Below, piece by piece: positions 31,570 through 43,990 of a stretch of 64,000 bases of DNA; within the stretch, counting starts at the first letter, position 1; every line of letters begins with the position of its first letter. A program made the position numbers and the translations under genes. The notes under the pieces are model-generated. The model made no database searches, was not told where the DNA came from, and saw only the letters and a list, made by a program, of their open reading frames with translations. The stretch comes from Rhizophagus clarus. Taxonomy: Eukaryota > Glomeromycota > Glomeromycetes > Glomerales > Glomeraceae. The stretch covers positions 1,896,001 through 1,960,000 of the forward strand of contig BLAL01000229.1 in assembly GCA_015698045.1 (NCBI GenBank). The letters run 5' to 3'.

Positions 31570-33070
31570 ATACTAAATAAAACTCTCTCCTGAAACCGTT
31601 ATGACCATTTTTTATTGAAAAAATATTTTTTTATTTTTTTCCCGTAGGTTGACTGTTAGAAGACCAATGGTCTTTACACCCTCCCTCCTTTATTTAAAAA
31701 TACACTTTAAAGCACTAAACTCGGTTGTCATATGTGCTAAACGAATATTTTCAGGATTTTTCGAGTTTTTAATATTCCTTTGTCGGTAGCAGCGGTAGCA
31801 ACAAAGTAACTGAGATAATATATTTGGGAAGAAAACTATACTACGGACTGAGGCTAGGCGAAAATACACTATGGGGATTTACCTAACCTACGACTCTTCT
31901 ATTAGACAAGTTTTCGACTCAAGGACCTTATACTTTTATTTTTTTCTTTGCCTTTTTTTTAGGGCGTTCTTGAGAAAAAATACTTTTTGGTTTACCCCAT
32001 CTAATGATCGGCCTGTCACATGACCAAACATAAGGGGTTTTTTTGTTTGGTTCAATTATAGAATGATCAGCAGCCTAACATTTGGAATTTTCTGATTTGT
32101 CAGATACTACTTGAACATGACTCGCTCTAGTTTCTTTAAGTCTATGATTTGCTCTGTACTTAGTAGAGTACACAAGTTGCGCAGTTTCATTCTTTATCAG
32201 AATATTATTACAGAACTTCTGGACGCGTCTCTACCTTGAGTAGTGTAGACGGATGATTCACTTGATACCATGATGACTTTATATTGATGGAGAAAGGTCC
32301 CTATGGTACTAACTGTTTTTAAAAGTCAAGACTGGTTCCAGACTTCTTATATCTTCTGGTAACAGAGAATGGTTAATTATACATCACACTCCTTTAAAAC
32401 ATTTCTAGGTTTATTTATAATTAAATTCCCTTTTTTTTTTACAATCCCTAGAAATTTTATGTTTTTTTTTTTTTTTATAATTTGTTTTTGTTTTTGTTTT
32501 TATTTTTTATCTTATTAGGCTTTTGCTTTGTAGCCTTTTTTTTTTTAAAATAACACTTCAAGTAACTCTTTGAGTCTCAGCTGCATATCTTACTTCCCTA
32601 GCCTAGATATTATAATTTTTAACAACCTTAGTTACAGTTGAATTATTACATTTTTTTTTTCTTTTGTTGGTGGTGCTGGTGGTGATAGGTTGTTACAATT
32701 TTTCTTCCTTAATAGAAAATTGGGATCTAAGATCCAGTATAGTCTACCTGATGAAGCTTCTTTGGAAGAGGTGAGGTACTTTAATGTACAGGACTGTAAG
32801 AGGATTTTACATGCGTTGTATCTATACAGCGGGGTTTGTAAAGGACATGGTAAATGTTAGTTGGGTCATCTGTTGGGAGCCAGTTTCATAGTTTAGCTTT
32901 ATTATATCCGTAGTTGGTTATGGGTATATAGCCAAAACTTTACTGCAGACTAATTCGTTTGAGTATTCGTTGTAAATCTCTTTGTATTTTTCTTCGTCTT
33001 GTTAATAAAAATAAAAATAAAAATAAAAAATAAAAATAAAATATAATAAAAAATAAAAAATAATAATAAC
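31570..33070 (+). mobile_element. 3' end of a non-LTR retroelement (plus strand), non-coding
   Basis: The segment ends in an (ATAAAA)n-type tail at 33003-33060 after TTCGTCTTGTTAATAAAAAT, typical of non-LTR 3' termini. I recognise the last 150 bases as a frequent 3' untranslated sequence in this genus, from memory. No reverse transcriptase frame remains upstream, so this is either strongly 5'-truncated or a SINE-like derivative. The left boundary is approximate. Confidence 0.45.
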
Positions 33071-33890
33071 AGTCACTGGAAATGTCACATGCAGATCATT
33101 TTCATATTAAATAAATTTTGTGTAATATTAATCAGAATACTTCATTTTGTAATAAAGCTGTCAAAATTTTATGTATCATGTTAATGTAAATTACAAAATT
33201 GATAGATTATCATATGTTCCGTCAATTTCCATCTTTACTTTACCATTTTTGTTAATAAAATTTATTTTTTCATATATATTGAAAATTGCTTTAAAAACTA
33301 GCTTTTTTCAAGATCTAAGTTGAAATAGAAAGAAACATATAAATTTAAAAGTAGTAATATATGTAAATTTACAAGAGGAAGAAGTTTTTCTAATCTTATA
33401 ATGATGGTTATTCAGTCAGATTTTGTGCAAAATGCGAAAACCCTGAATTTTACTATAGTAAGCGGCTTTTTCTTTTTTTTTAAGAAATTAATTGCTATAA
33501 AAGAACAAACAAAACTTATTTGTTTTTATCATTTTTAATAGTTTTCAATGTATTCTTATTTTTTGGTTATTTTCTTTCGCAATTTGAGGTTCTTTAAAAT
33601 TGGTTAATATGGGTGGTGATTTATATTTTTTTTTTTATTTTATTTTTTATTTATTTATTATCTATTATTATTATAATATTCAATCTATTAAAAAAATTTT
33701 TTTTTTATTTTAGGGAATCTACTTTTCTCTTTAATGGTTTTAGGTAAAAAAAATTTTTTTTTTGCTTTATTCATTTCTTTCATTAATTTTATCAACTATT
33801 TATTATTGCTTACTTAATAATTTAAAGTTTCTTCTGATATGGATGCTTCATATTTAGTCTCTGATCGATGCAACATTTTTTTTGTAATTC
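33071..33890. other. AT-rich sequence, no gene seen
   Basis: Long T tracts and no open frame that I can support. A TTTTTTATTTTAG|GGAATC and a GTTTTAG|GTAAAA junction near 33710-33750 look like splice signals on the plus strand and may belong with the duplicated units that follow. Confidence 0.3.
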
Positions 33891-33894
33891 TTTA

Positions 33895-34400
33895 AAACGC
33901 CTTAGCAGATGGTAAGTTTAGATGTTACAAATGTTTTTTTGAATTTATTTATTTATTTATTTATTTTTTTAAACGATCTTTTTTTTCTTTTTTATTCTAC
34001 CAGCAGATGGAAGAGCAGCCCTATCTTCAAATAGAAGAGTAGCACCACCAACAAATAGTAAAGATTCAGGAGCAGCTGCCAGCAGATAGTAAAGGTCTGA
34101 ATGAAAATAATAATGAAGGGAATTCACTGAAACTGGGATATACTTCACATTTGTTTCCATGCAAGATTTCTTTTTTGTAAATCTTCAGAATGCTTTAGTA
34201 TTTAGTACAACAAATTTATTTATTTATTTTTTTTTTTTAATTTTCTTTTTTATTCTAGCAGATGGAGAAGCAGCACTACTGGCAAATAGAGGAGTAGCAT
34301 CACCAACAAATGGAAAAGGTTCAAGAGCAGTAGCATATCAACAGATAGTAAAGGTTCAAATGACAACAAAAAAATCCATCAGAACTGTGATAAACCAATC
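33895..34400 (+). repeat. duplicated exon-like unit (plus strand)
   Basis: Two related copies of about 240 bp. In each, a T-rich tract and TTTTTATTCTA(C)CAG or TTATTCTAG is followed by CAGATGGAAGAGCAGC- or CAGATGGAGAAGCAGC-type sequence and ends with ...CAGATAGTAAAGG. A third partial piece near 33900 reads TTAGCAGATG|GTAAGT. The pattern resembles duplicated exons with their introns, now on the plus strand. Short frames across it (GEAALLANRGVASPTN) are open, but no gene can be assembled with confidence. Confidence 0.4.
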
Positions 34401-34679
34401 AAACCAAGTTCAGCTTTTAGATTTATCATATTTTTTAATTAGTTCTTATTTTGTTTTAGCTTCATTTTTTTAATTACTATTCTTGCGATTTAGTTCTGAT
34501 TTCACTTCTCTTTCATATTTGTTTCTTTTTTTTCATCTTATTATTTCGTTAGTAGTTATTTTTTTATAACCAATATAATTTAAATTGAATAAATTATCAA
34601 AAATAGATCGCTACTCTTTTATTATTATTATTTTTTTTTTAATTTATTTAATAATTTTATTTTTTTTATTTTGAAAAAA

Positions 34680-37600
34680 TAGTAATTATCAGTATTATGG
34701 AGGTATTTCGTTTATTTTCTCTTCATTAATATCCTTTTGTTTTCCTCTCCTTGGCCTATCCCTTGGCCTACCCCTTGGTCTACCTCTTCGTCTTTCTATT
34801 TCTCTTTCGTCTATATTTTCTTTTCTTTCATCTTCTTTCTCCTTTCTTATTTTATTAATGTCAGCAACTGTAACACACGTTATATTTCTTGTCCTCCTTC
34901 CAACAGTTATATAACTTTCAGTTAAAAGAATTTCTTGGTTAATTATTGTTTGCAATCTTTCAATTCCAATATCATATGCTGTAAACAATTTGTCAATTCC
35001 TTCATTATTTAAATTACCACAGAATTTAAATATTGGATGCTCAAAAGATTTGCACATTCAAAAGCATCAACTAATAAATGCGCGAGTTCCCAAATTTTTT
35101 CTTTTCGAGATTGAATATGACGTGGCTGAGAGCTTTGTACAAAATCATTAATGTAATCACAAATTAACATATCTATTTGTTTCTTTTCTAGTTGTGTGGC
35201 CCTAATTTTTAATTTTAACTCCTTCTTATCTGCAGGAATTCTTGTCATATTCTGTTTCACAAACTTGACACCAAACATCTCCAATGCCTCATCATATGCA
35301 AGAAAATGACCATGACTTGTTAGATTAACAGATGGTGCCATATTAAGTATTGTACGAAGCTGTGAATCATTTTCTATATGATAAAGGTGATACGATACTG
35401 ATCTTGCATAATTTGATTTTTCAGCGATGGGAAACAAGAGAGAAAAGGCTTTTAGACTTTCATGCTGAAGATTAAATATACCCCACCTAATTCCAAACTA
35501 ATGCGCTTGCCAATAACCAGCCCACTGAAAATACAGGTACCAAATTTTTATAATTTTATTTTTTTTTAAAATATCATCTAATGTTTGTTTATTTTTTTCT
35601 ATATATAAATTAATTCCTATACCAACAGAAGCCCAAATTAGTTCTAATACCTTTGAAGTTGCTCTAAAATCTACACCTTTTTCTAATTTATCCAAAAATC
35701 ATACACTTAATATTCCTGCCATATTGAATATACCATAATCTGAAAAAATTGTGATTAATGCAGACATCATGTTTTTATTTGTATGCCACTGCCTCAGAAT
35801 CATTTTTATTTTTTCATTTTTTTTGCAATAACTAATACTTTTTCTGTAAATTGCTTCATCTGCAGCAATATGAATATATTTATTATTTTCTAAATTAATT
35901 TCATTTAAATACATTTTTAAACATTCATATACGTCAGAATCATTTGATGGTGGATCTCCAGCATCAAGAATAATTACATTAGAAGGTGGAAAATTGCAAC
36001 CAACTTCAAAATGTAGCATAATTTGATCTTGTATATTATTTTCATTAAAATCTGAATAATACATTAAGTTATTCTTATCATACTTAAGTAATTTTTTAAA
36101 AACTGAATTAAAATATTTAACATTTGTAATGAAAAGGAATTTAATCCAAAAATTTTTTGATTTTATATTATTTCTTTTGTTTCAATAATATTAGGTAATT
36201 CATCAGACAACTGAAATTGAAATAACATATGCAAAGTTGTATGAGAATTTTCTCTAGTTACATCAAAAATATTTTCATAACTGAAAGTAGCTTTTTTGAA
36301 ATCAATATCATCAATCACTCCTAGATTCCAAATATTTTTTTCATGACAAATTCTATCAAATGGATTTACTAAGAGTGCACAGATTTTTTCCAAATTACGT
36401 TCATGTCTTTGAGTGTTACTAGTAATATTTACTATCTCTAAAATTCCTTATAAATATGATAAGAGTTTTGGTTTACGGCAAAGACTTGCCATTGTTTGAG
36501 GTAACCAAATTTTTCATCCTTTAAATGCAATATTCAAAATTATTAAAACAAAAAATGTTGTTTGTTTAGTAATTTTTTCATAATTTAAAGGTTTAGATTG
36601 TTGTTTACAATACTTTCATTACCGGTCTATAACTTTTTTTTTGTTTCATATAAAGTTTTTAAAGTCTGTTATAAAATTGCACTAAACATAAAGGAAATAT
36701 AGCACGATATTCTTCAATTGAAGTTGGTGATTCAAGGATTTTTTTATGAGTTTTTAATTTATTTTTTGCTAATATTATTGAATTTGCTAACGCTTCTCCA
36801 AATTCAAAAAAATGTTTTGGTGTAAGATTTTTTGAATCTAACTTATTAGATGAATTATAATTAAACTTTATTAAAGTAAAAATAACAAGAACTGTAAATA
36901 AAGAAGGTACTTCAATTTTATTATTTTGTACTATTGTTTTTTCTTGACCAACAATATTTAAAACAGAAACTAAAGCTGCTAAAATCTTTTCTTGTCATAT
37001 TAATTTTTCAGAAACAGCTACACTAAGAATCCAGTTTCCAATTGCTTCTAACGCTTCTTTAGTGTCATTTTGGTGATATGATTTATTATTACAATTTGGA
37101 TCTTTTTGTATACCTTTTCCAACACGCTGGTAAATATGTCCTCCCTTTTTTTCATAACAATCCATACATATATATCATGCATATTCACTTCGTTATATTA
37201 AAATTACAAGAGGATAATATTTTTGCAAAGCACCACATTTCTTTTGTCTTATACAAGAAATTTGAATATTTTTTCCTATAACTGTATATAAATGTTCCTC
37301 ACAAATCACAATTAGCATTACAGCTAAAAAAAATTTTATTTTTATTACAGAATAAACAACGACAATGACGAATAATACTTTTAGTATATTTTTTAATTTG
37401 TTTTAAATTTGATATATGCAATTGATTTTGGTCAAACATAAAATGTGAATAACAAACTCCTAAATGTTCAATTGCAAAATTTTTCATTTTAACTTCTTCA
37501 TCATCAATTTGCTACATACCAATCATTTGCCAAAGTCGTCTTAAATTTGTTACAGAATTACATAGCTGAATTTTGCCTTCATGCATATCGATTATAACAC

Positions 37601-37960
37601 ATGGACTTAATTTTTCATTATTTTGTATTTTGTTAATAATTTCATTATGCTCTTCATCAGATTCTATTTCAGAAAAAATTTTTTCTGTATCATCAAAATC
37701 ATTTTCTTCATCCGAAATATTTTGTTGAGCAAATTTTTTTGAATTTGCAAATGCATTAAAATCCAATTCAAATAAAGATTTATTATTATCTATTATATCA
37801 TTTTCATTCTCACTATAAAAAACTTCATTTTCATCTTTTAAATTTTCCTCTAAATCTTTTTCTTCTTCTAAATCTTCATATTCATTATAAGTTTCATTTT
37901 CACTTATTAATAAGTCTTTGTCTAATAATTCTGTTAAGTCAAATCATGTACTTTCAAAAA
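34680..37960 (-). pseudogene. decayed member of a multi-copy family with C-terminal AT-hooks (transposase-like)
   Basis: Minus-strand blocks in order are: acidic N-terminus (about 37960-37512), a Cys-rich patch with LFCNKNKIFFSCNANCDL (37299-37487), FDRICHEKNIWNLGVIDDID (36163-36393), VIILDAGDPPSNDSDVYE and HIAADEAIYRKSI (35699-36064), KIWYLYFQWAGYW (35498-35695), VKFVKQNMTRIPADKKELKL (35009-35437). The C-terminus has RRRGRPRGRPRDRPRRGK, a pair of AT-hook-like motifs (34695-35057). I remember this block order from a very abundant uncharacterised Rhizophagus family. The spaced acidic residues suggest, but do not prove, a DDE-type transposase origin. At least five frame changes or stops separate the blocks. 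Confidence 0.6.
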
Positions 37961-38509
37961 GATTTAAAGCTACAAAAAAAAGGTTTTTTTTTACGAGTAT
38001 TATTATCCTTAATTTAGAGTTTAAAATTACTCGTTATGTTTAGTAAAAGCTATATTTTTCTTATTTTCCATTATTTTAATAAAAAAAAGTATACCAACTT
38101 CAAACAAAGATCTAACCTAAATAACAAAAGTGAAACGAAAAATTTTTTTAATAGTTTTATAGAGACGGTCAATAAGTTTTATTTTTATTTTTAGAGTTAA
38201 CGTATTACTGTATGTTATATAAATGTAGTATTACATATAACCTACATTTTTTCAATTTTAAGCCAAAATTATAATTTTGGCCGGCATTATGAAATTTTGG
38301 CCAGAATTATGATTTAATGATTGGCATTTTTAGCCAATTTAACTAATTTTGGCCAGCTTTAAATAATATATATATATTATATACTTAAAGATAATACTAT
38401 GCTAAAATTTTTATTATAGCAAACATATTAAAAAAAATTTGCCTTTAATTTATATGACATTTCCAATAACTGATAATAAAAGATAATAAAAAATAAAAAA
38501 TAATAATAA
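37961..38509. other. AT-rich intergenic sequence with a TTGGCC-rich patch
   Basis: Near 38260-38360 several TTTTGGCC(A/G)G and AATTATGA motifs recur in both orientations, a small degenerate repeat. No gene. Confidence 0.35.
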
Positions 38510-39249
38510 TTTTTTTTTTTTTTTTTTGGCGTTGATAACGCTAACATCTTTATTAATAATTATTGGACTACATAATAATCACTATAATTAAACCTAGAGC
38601 TAGCTCCAATCCCACTTCTAATTGGACCGTTCAATCATATCGCCATTGAAGTACCCTGAATCCCCCCCTCTGACTAAAATCCTTAACCCATTAAATAGAA
38701 CTATCTATCCAAAATAAAATTAAAAATTAAAAATAAAAAATAAAAAATAAAAAATTAAAAATAAAAATTGAAATAACAAATAAAAAATACCCAATAAAAA
38801 TACCAACAGAACCATTCAAATCAATCTTATACACCTTGCCCCTATACCTTATTCCTTTAAATATACTATATACCAATTCTACATCTTCATTCTACTACCC
38901 AATATACCTTTTTTGACCTTAAGATTTTTCCGACCTCTGTCCAAGGCTCTTAAACATAGGTCACTATGTATTTTCATATAGTATCGATCGTTAATAGCAC
39001 TGTCTTGATCAATCTTTCTAATTGAGTGTGTAAGGGAGGTGGGACCAGCGGTGCGATGAAAGGATCATCATAACATTCTATATTTGTCCCTTTACCTTCA
39101 TATTCGTTTTCAGGTTGCCCGTGTCATAACAATGTATTTGCTCGTCTGCTATTTTGTTGTGTAATCGTTAAGTTTAGTTGCTCTGTGGTCGCTCGACTGC
39201 CTTTTCTCCTATGGCTAGGGCAGTTGGATGTTGACAGACGTTTGCTCTT

Positions 39250-39825
39250 TCAGTGTTTTTGCTGTTTGGTTATCGCTGCGGATCGTTCCCAAGCGATTGT
39301 CCTGTCGCATCTGGGCTTCCATATTATTTCCCTAAATAACACAATAAATCTGAATAAAAAGTGAACATATAATCCTATCGCTTCATTCTCAGTGATTCGC
39401 AAGGTCTTTTTCAAAGCGAATAACCACGCACGGTCACATTTGACTTCCATTGATAACTTAACGAATTCACGGAACTTAGCGAAATTTGCCCACCTGTCAA
39501 GGAGCTCTGTTATAGCGCTGTTAAGTCTTGTAGTTATCGCTATATCATCCTTCAGTTCTTTCTGCCCTATAATCTTAAATTCCAAGGTTAACTTTTCATG
39601 GATAGAATTCCATGCCTCATCATAACCCCGATAGTCTAGTAGATGTTCCCAGTCTTCGACCTTATCATTTTGACAAGCCAGACATCTGTATTGTTTATAT
39701 AAGTCACTTCTTCTTTGTGCTAAAATACTACCTATTGGGAGGCATTTGTATAACATCTTAACCATGAAAACTAACATAAAGTGACATTTTGAACTTCTGC
39801 AGCGAAAACCTCTCAATTGTTTCAA
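39250..39825 (-). pseudogene. LINE C-terminal Cys/His region
   Basis: A 191-residue stretch with YRCLACQNDKVEDWEHLLDY, a CxxC...H zinc-binding motif found after RNase H in many fungal LINEs, followed by a helical tail. It lies immediately downstream of the RNase H frame. Confidence 0.55.
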
Positions 39826-39831
39826 TAAGCT

Positions 39832-40598
39832 TCATGTTACCTCCCATGCCACCTGTCTGGTATTGGTATGACATAGCTCTCTATTGCATTGTAATAGCGA
39901 CCATTCTGTTACGTTATATGTGTTTAAGAGTCTGTGAATAAACTTCCTTAAGGATTGTTCTATCAGTACTCCATCAAAGGTCAGGATATACCTAAAGTCT
40001 TGACTACTATAATCTATTCTATATGTGAATCTTAAATTACTGTTACTTCCCTCCGCTGCCAATTTATCTGCTTCTTCATTCCCTGTTATATTTGAATGCC
40101 CCTTAACTTTAATAACCTCTAAATTAATCCTTTTTTCCTTAACTATCTGGTCGATCCTAAATAAAATGCAATGGTTAGTCATTTTGGCCTTAGCCCAAAC
40201 TGATTTCTTATTCCAAGAAGTGATGTCGTCAATCGCACATTGACTATCTGTATAAATGATCACTTGTGCTAGTTCTGGCACTGCCATTAAGGCAATTAAT
40301 ATCGCACATATTTCGGTTCTGGTTGACGATGGCCAATCCCTAATAGATGCCGCGATCTTAAATTCTCGATCTAAAGGGTCTCTGATAAACACTCCCGCCC
40401 CCATGAAAACCTGGTGGCCAAATGCGACATCGTGTTAGAATACCGTGTCTTGGTGAGCGACCCATCTGTGTATATTTCAAGTCTCCGATTTGCTCTTGGT
40501 TCATCCCATCCTTCTTGTAAGGCTGTTTTTGTTCGCATTAGTGATTCTTGGAGAGGTGAATCATTCAACCATTTTTCGATCCATACGTCGTAACCCAC
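39832..40598 (-). pseudogene. LINE RNase H domain
   Basis: Two overlapping frames encode an RNase H fold: IYTDGSLTKTRYSN (first Asp), STRTEICAILIALMAV (Glu), VIIYTDSQCAIDDI (second Asp) and KVKGHSNITGNEEADKLAAE (the HxxxxxNEEAD end). The D-E-D-D set is visible across 39832-40598, with one frame change between the first and second motif. It removes the RNA strand after first-strand synthesis. Confidence 0.8.
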
Positions 40599-40784
40599 AA
40601 TTACTATCTCCAGTGTCCTTATACTTATGTCCCAGAGATTCCCTCTTTCATCTATTACCTCTTTATCTTTAAAGTTACAAATATACTCCCAGTTCTGACA
40701 AATTGACTTGGTTGTTTTGTATTGTCTGATAATCTGGATACGTGCATTATGGATTCTATTGATTACCAGCAGTGAGGCTATTGC

Positions 40785-41726
40785 TTAGTAATCTATTACT
40801 AACTTCTTCGTAACAAGTGTGTCGTCTGCCATCATTATCGCCTTCTTTATATCGAATCTTCCTTTGTTATCTGCCTTCCCTTTATTATGAATCAGTCCTA
40901 ATGACGGAGCCTCCTCCACATCTCTTGGTAGAATAAGCAATAAATCCTTTTTCTTGATCTTCGATTTTACTGTAACTGTATCCAAATAGGCTTTAATAAA
41001 CGTCCAATATCTGCATTCTCTAATTGATTCGTCAGCTAATGGGATTGCTCCGCTCTCAACAAAGCGGGTTAATTTTTTGTACCATGTAGCCATTCTGCCT
41101 CGCGTTGAATTCCCTTGCAATTGCTTAAAGAAGGCCCAACTAAGCGTGATACGATTTCCTATAATAATTTGTTCAAAATATATAAGTGGGAATTTATGTT
41201 TGTGATTATTAAATTTCAGGATTAAACTATCCGCTTTGCGTACATATAAAAATGTGCAGATTGTATGTTTCCCTCCTTCGATGCTCCACTCAAGCTGATC
41301 TTTGGAGCTTTGAGCTATTTCGATGCCCATCATCCTTTCTCTGATCATGGTGTTCAAACTATTATTTTGTTGTCCCAATCTAACATTTGATTTAAGATAA
41401 CCAATATCAAACGTTAAGATGCTCTTTGGTATTCCTAATCTCAGTTGGGCCGTTTGTAATCGAATTCTAATGGCTGTATGTGCTAAAGATGTCGAATTCA
41501 GGGTATTGCACAGATTATTCATTTGTTGTTCAAGGAAGATGTTCCATGGAGTATTAATATTTATAATATTGTGGTGTAACACAGTAGAAGTGGGCATGCT
41601 ACTGGCAAAGCCACATTTCTGTTTGACTACCTTTAGAACTGAACGAAATAAAGAATCCCATTCAGATTCTGAAAAATTGGTAAGTTGACCTATATAAGCG
41701 CATCTGGGTATTAAAATCCTGTTCAC
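40785..41726 (-). pseudogene. LINE reverse transcriptase, thumb/connection region
   Basis: A 313-residue open stretch continuing the LINE polyprotein downstream of the palm (LNTMIRERMMGIEIAQSSKD, ITLSWAFFKQLQGNSTRGRM). It lacks recognisable catalytic motifs, as expected for the linker between RT and RNase H. A stop separates it from the RNase H part. Confidence 0.6.
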
Positions 41727-41865
41727 TAAATATTCTATTTGTCCTACCGAAATAGCTTTAGATCTTAACGGACAAAGGAAATTCTCTATGTTATCCTTAA
41801 TGATCTTCTTAATTTTAGAGGCCTGTTGGTAACTAGAGAAATAGCAACCTAAATATCTAATAGCT

Positions 41866-42839
41866 TTAGTGCTCTACCCTATCAAAGCCTATTAACACTT
41901 TACATTTGTCCCTCTCTTCCGCTGTATTTATAGCTATATAATCTGTTATAGGACCGTTGACTTCTATATTGTGTAGCCTATAAAAGTCATCTGCTATATT
42001 TATGGATTCCTGTACTCTCGCAACCGAATGATCTAGATAGATAGTATCATCCATATATGCCATAACAGAGATTCGCATTTCGATTTTGTACGTGGAGCAA
42101 GTATGGATGTTGGATGGCCAATCGATATCCATCATGTATCCCCCATAACTCCTATTTTGTAATCGCACCAAAAGGGATCGTAAAATATCTGCCATATCAG
42201 TGGGGATAATGCATCTCCTTGATTGATACCGTCTTGTGCTATGAAGTTATCTGTTAAGCCAAACGCTGTAATGGCTTTAATAGATCTTTCTTTATAAAGG
42301 TTACAAATCCATTTATTCAGATTGGGTGGTATATTTAGACGATTCAAGGTCATTCCTAGGCTGTTAATGCTCACTGAATCATAGGCTTTCTTAATATCTT
42401 GAGTAACTACGTGGAGTTCTTTACCCTGTTCTTTAGCGTCCTTGATTATACTATTCAGAATGGTTAACGGAGTAGTTGTATCTTCATTTTTGAGTCTACA
42501 GAAATTATGTTCCTTTAACATTTGATGTCGAGTTAGTATCTTACTAATTCTTTCTGTAACTAACTTGGTAGCGCTTTTTCTAATGGTATCCAACAACATA
42601 ATAGGTCTGATGTTGTTTAAGTCATATTCAAACCGATTAGGTTTAGGGAAAGGGCACAAATATGATTGTTTCCAATAGTCAGGTACAATGCCAGCCCTGA
42701 TAGTAATGTTAATGAATTCTATAATCAGCTTATGTAGTTCTTCCAGAAATAATCGAATAACTCTATAATCGATTCCAGACAGCTCTGCTGCAGCTCCCGT
42801 ATTTAATTTAGTTAAAGTATCTAACCAATCTCCTAACAA
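41866..42839 (-). pseudogene. LINE reverse transcriptase, fingers and palm
   Basis: The frame at 42132-42839 has RT motifs: NNIRPIMLLDTIRKSATKLV, then DIKKAYDSVSINSLGM (first catalytic Asp) and GINQGDALSPLIWQIF. In a shifted frame at 41866-42195 lies MAYMDDTIYLD, the YxDD box with the other two catalytic Asp residues. The frameshift is near 42165, between the GDALSPLIW motif and YMDD. The protein copies its own RNA into the chromosome by target-primed reverse transcription. This copy cannot do so. Confidence 0.85.
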
Positions 42840-43159
42840 TACGAGCTCAGTAGCTTCTCGTCATGCGTTCTTATATTCTTCTATGGGTTCATAGATCTGT
42901 TTCCATTCTTCACTCATATCCTTGCATTTACATTTCCTTTTCCTGAATGTCTTTTTGATATGCTTTTCTACTTCCTGTTTAATTTGGGCTGGATCCAATT
43001 CAATCGATCGATCCCCTTGATGGTCTTGTACTACTACTCTATCTACATCAGGAAATTAAACACGGCATAATGTTCCGTAACTTTACGGTTTTTCGCAACC
43101 TTACGCATTTTTACGACGTAATATTCCGTATATTTTATGGGATCCATAAACCTACGTAA

Positions 43160-43990
43160 AAATATGCCGAAATATATCGTGAAATTACGTGCTCGTAAGT
43201 ATTACGAAACATTTCGACCATAATGTTCCGTAGCATTACGTGCTTGTAAGTATTATGAAACATTTCGATCATAATGTTCCGTAGCATTACGTGCTTGTAA
43301 GTATTACGAAACATTTCGACCATAATGTTCCGTAGCATTACGTGCTTGTAAGTATTACGAAACATTTTGACCATAATGTTCCGTAGCATTACGTGCTTGT
43401 AAGTATTACGAAACATTTCGACCATAATGTTCCATAGTATTACGTGCTCGTAAGTATTACGAAACATTTCGACCATAATGTTCCGTAGCATTACATGCTT
43501 GTAAGTATTACGAAACATTTCGACCATAATGTTCCGTAGCATTACGTGCTTGTAAGTATTACGAAACATTTCGACCATAATGTTCCGTAGCATTACGTGC
43601 TCGTAAGCATTACGAAACATTACGGTCAAAATGTTCTGTAGCATTACGTGCTTATAAGTATTACGAAACATTTCGACCATAATGTTCCGTAGCATTACGT
43701 GCTCGTAAGTATTACGGAACCTTACGTTCGAAATGTTCCGTAGCATTACGTGCTTGTAAGTATTACGAAACATTTCGACCATAATGTTCCGTAGTATTAC
43801 GTGCTCGTAAGCATTACAAAACATTACGGTCAAAATGTTCTGTAGCATTACGTGCTCGTAAGCATTACGAAACATTACGGTCAAAATGTTCCGTAGCATT
43901 ACGTGCTTGTAAGCATTACGAAACATTACGATCGAAATGTTCTGTAGTATTACGTGCTCGTAAGTATTACGAAACATTACGGTCGAAATG
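43160..43990. repeat. 51-bp minisatellite, about 16 copies
   Basis: The unit is of the type ATAATGTTCCGTAGCATTAC followed by GTGCTTGTAAGTATTACGAA and ACATTTCGACC (51 bp), with 80-98% identity among copies. Since 51 = 17 x 3 the minus strand stays open for 280 codons (MFRNTYKHVMLRNIMVE repeated). The unit itself is rich in inverted words (TTACG/CGTAA, ATGTT/AACAT). It lies directly upstream of the truncated LINE. Confidence 0.9.

Larger units (their letters stand above)
38510..43060 (-). mobile_element. 5'-truncated LINE with RT and RNase H
   Basis: Reads leftwards. The 5' boundary is near 43060, where coding-like sequence (RSIELDPAQIKQEVEKHIKK, the linker before the RT) gives way to the 51-bp minisatellite. 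No endonuclease domain is present. The 3' end is marked by an 18-base poly(A) on the minus strand (T run at 38510-38527), preceded by a ~700-bp 3' untranslated region (38528-39249) ending GCGTTATCAACGCC. RT, RNase H and a C-terminal Cys/His region follow in order. The combination of RT and RNase H fits I/Tad-like non-LTR clades. At least one frameshift (near 42165) and stops near 41866 and 40785 break the frame. No target duplication was identified. Confidence 0.85.
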
